A stretch of DNA of 22,889 nucleotides from a virus. Position 1 is the stretch's first letter; each line of letters begins with the position of its first letter. The position numbers and the translations under genes are program-made. The notes under the pieces were generated by a model. The model saw nothing but the letters and a program-made list of their open reading frames with translations, was not told the DNA's origin and searched no databases. The stretch is taken from positions 1 through 22,889 of IMG/VR virus record IMGVR_UViG_3300038465_000151. The stretch is one strand, 5' to 3'. Below are positions 22,235 through 22,889 of the stretch, piece after piece.

Positions 22235-22475
22235 CTGGTTTCCTCTTATTCTGGGCAATCCTGCCCCATTGGTTGTTGACCTTGACAGCCAGCCGGGCGG
22301 CGCGTCGCGCCATGCCCTTGGCCTTCGGAAATTGCGCCTGGACGTAGGCAGAAAAGCGCACCGGCTCGGCCCTGGCCCGCTGCTTGGCGCTGAGGTCTAG
22401 GGGCTTGGGCGGAGGGGGCGGCAGCGGCTTGCCATCCGCATCGCACAATATCGGCCTTTCTATTCTTATTTGCAT
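22224..22475 (-). CDS. Small basic hypothetical protein, 83 aa
   Basis: ATG 22475 (MQIRIERPILCDADGK) is chosen because it lies seven bases after the upstream stop and behind GAGGG; a longer reading from 22592 would overlap the upstream gene almost fully. The protein has a Pro run (PLPPPPPKP, 17-25) followed by a strongly basic helical part (AKQRARAEPVR to RRAARLAVKVNNQWGRIAQ). The charge suggests nucleic-acid binding, but no domain is recognised. The stop overlaps the next start by 11 bases. Confidence 0.6.
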   Translation of the reverse strand: MQIRIERPILCDADGKPLPPPPPKPLDLSAKQRARAEPVRFSAYVQAQFPKAKGMARRAARLAVKVNNQWGRIAQNKRKPDGH

Positions 22476-22482
22476 CGTGCCC

Positions 22483-22869
22483 TCAAGAGAAATTTGCGGC
22501 GCTGCCGGGGTGATAGCCGCAGATATGGCATGGTGTGATCCCCGCCGTCGCCGCTGGCCCAGGTGGGGCGGGGGCGCGGTATGCCGGCTCATAGGTGGCG
22601 GCGAATATATCCGGCTTGCACGGGTAGTGCTCGCCCTTGACGCCAGTGATGATCCAGTCGCCCGGCGTCACCATATGGCCGCCTTCCAGGGTCTTCACCC
22701 ATCCGAAGTCGCACTCCAGGTCTGATAGCGGCACGCGCTCAACGGCAGCATGGTCGCCATGCTTGAACCATTGCGTGGCCGTAATGACCACCGGGCGCTT
22801 GCGGTATTGAGTCGCCCCCTTCCCGTCATCGGGTTGGGGCGGCGGGGAGGGGAGGGCGGGGGGGGTCAT
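22483..22869 (-). CDS. PGDYG-like conserved phage protein, 128 aa
   Basis: Residues 22-95 carry a small domain widespread in phages: YRKRPVVITATQW (22-34), then a middle with WVKTLEGGHMVTPGDWIITG (57-76), and GEHYPCKPDIFAATYEP (79-95). The PGDW segment corresponds to the PGDYG signature. Its biochemical role is unknown. The N-terminal 20 residues are Pro-rich, and a short C-terminal addition holds a CHIC pair that is unusual for the family. ATG 22869 has no obvious Shine-Dalgarno; the end of a preceding gene may lie beyond the window edge. Confidence 0.8.
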   Translation of the reverse strand: MTPPALPSPPPQPDDGKGATQYRKRPVVITATQWFKHGDHAAVERVPLSDLECDFGWVKTLEGGHMVTPGDWIITGVKGEHYPCKPDIFAATYEPAYRAPAPPGPAATAGITPCHICGYHPGSAANFS

Positions 22870-22889
22870 GGCTAAAACGGCGGATTATC

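Overview
This window is the late structural gene block of a tailed double-stranded DNA bacteriophage or prophage. All 25 genes I can support lie on the minus strand, so the block reads from right (22889) to left (1). Genes overlap or are separated by fewer than 100 bases, as in one long late transcript. The DNA is visibly GC-rich, and most starts have a recognisable Shine-Dalgarno sequence. A lipoprotein, a coiled-coil membrane protein and several Sec-type leaders suggest a Gram-negative host, but the host cannot be named from this sequence. No integrase, repressor, replication gene, tRNA, CRISPR array or IS element is present, so temperate or lytic lifestyle is undecided. The tail genes point to a long non-contractile (siphovirus-type) tail.

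Layout in transcription order. (1) 22869-21962: three small genes, one with a conserved phage PGDYG-like domain. (2) 21915-19594: terminase small subunit with an inserted four-cysteine motif, a small protein of unknown function, and terminase large subunit. (3) 19553-15966: portal, scaffold and P22-like major capsid protein. (4) 15890-5291: an unusual accessory stretch. It holds a secreted Ala/Lys-rich protein, a possible neck protein, two tandem cassettes of [small fibre-associated protein + fibre of more than 1000 residues], a one-TM coiled-coil protein, a lipoprotein and an Ala-rich membrane protein. (5) 5281-1: a putative head-tail adaptor, a MuF-type head protein that seems split over two genes, a tail completion protein, a tail-tube-like protein, a possible tail assembly chaperone and the first 479 codons of a probable tape measure, which runs off the left edge.

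How the parts fit. Terminase cuts and pumps DNA through the portal into a shell of P22-like coat protein built on the scaffold. The MuF, adaptor and completion proteins close the head and join it to the tail tube, whose length the tape measure sets. The two fibres share their N-terminal architecture but end differently: fibre 1 in a discoidin (F5/8 type C) domain, fibre 2 in a DUF4082-like domain. This suggests two adhesins of different specificity.

The most striking features are three. Both giant fibres begin with a clean, conserved Sec signal peptide, which is odd for virion parts assembled in the cytoplasm. The fibres sit in an island where six of nine genes encode exported or membrane proteins, inserted between capsid and head-tail connector genes. 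An exact 18-base palindromic repeat forms a hairpin abutting the scaffold gene's ribosome binding site and recurs inside the scaffold gene, a candidate translational operator. There is no stretch over 300 bases without a gene; the largest gap is 96 bases (2633-2728).
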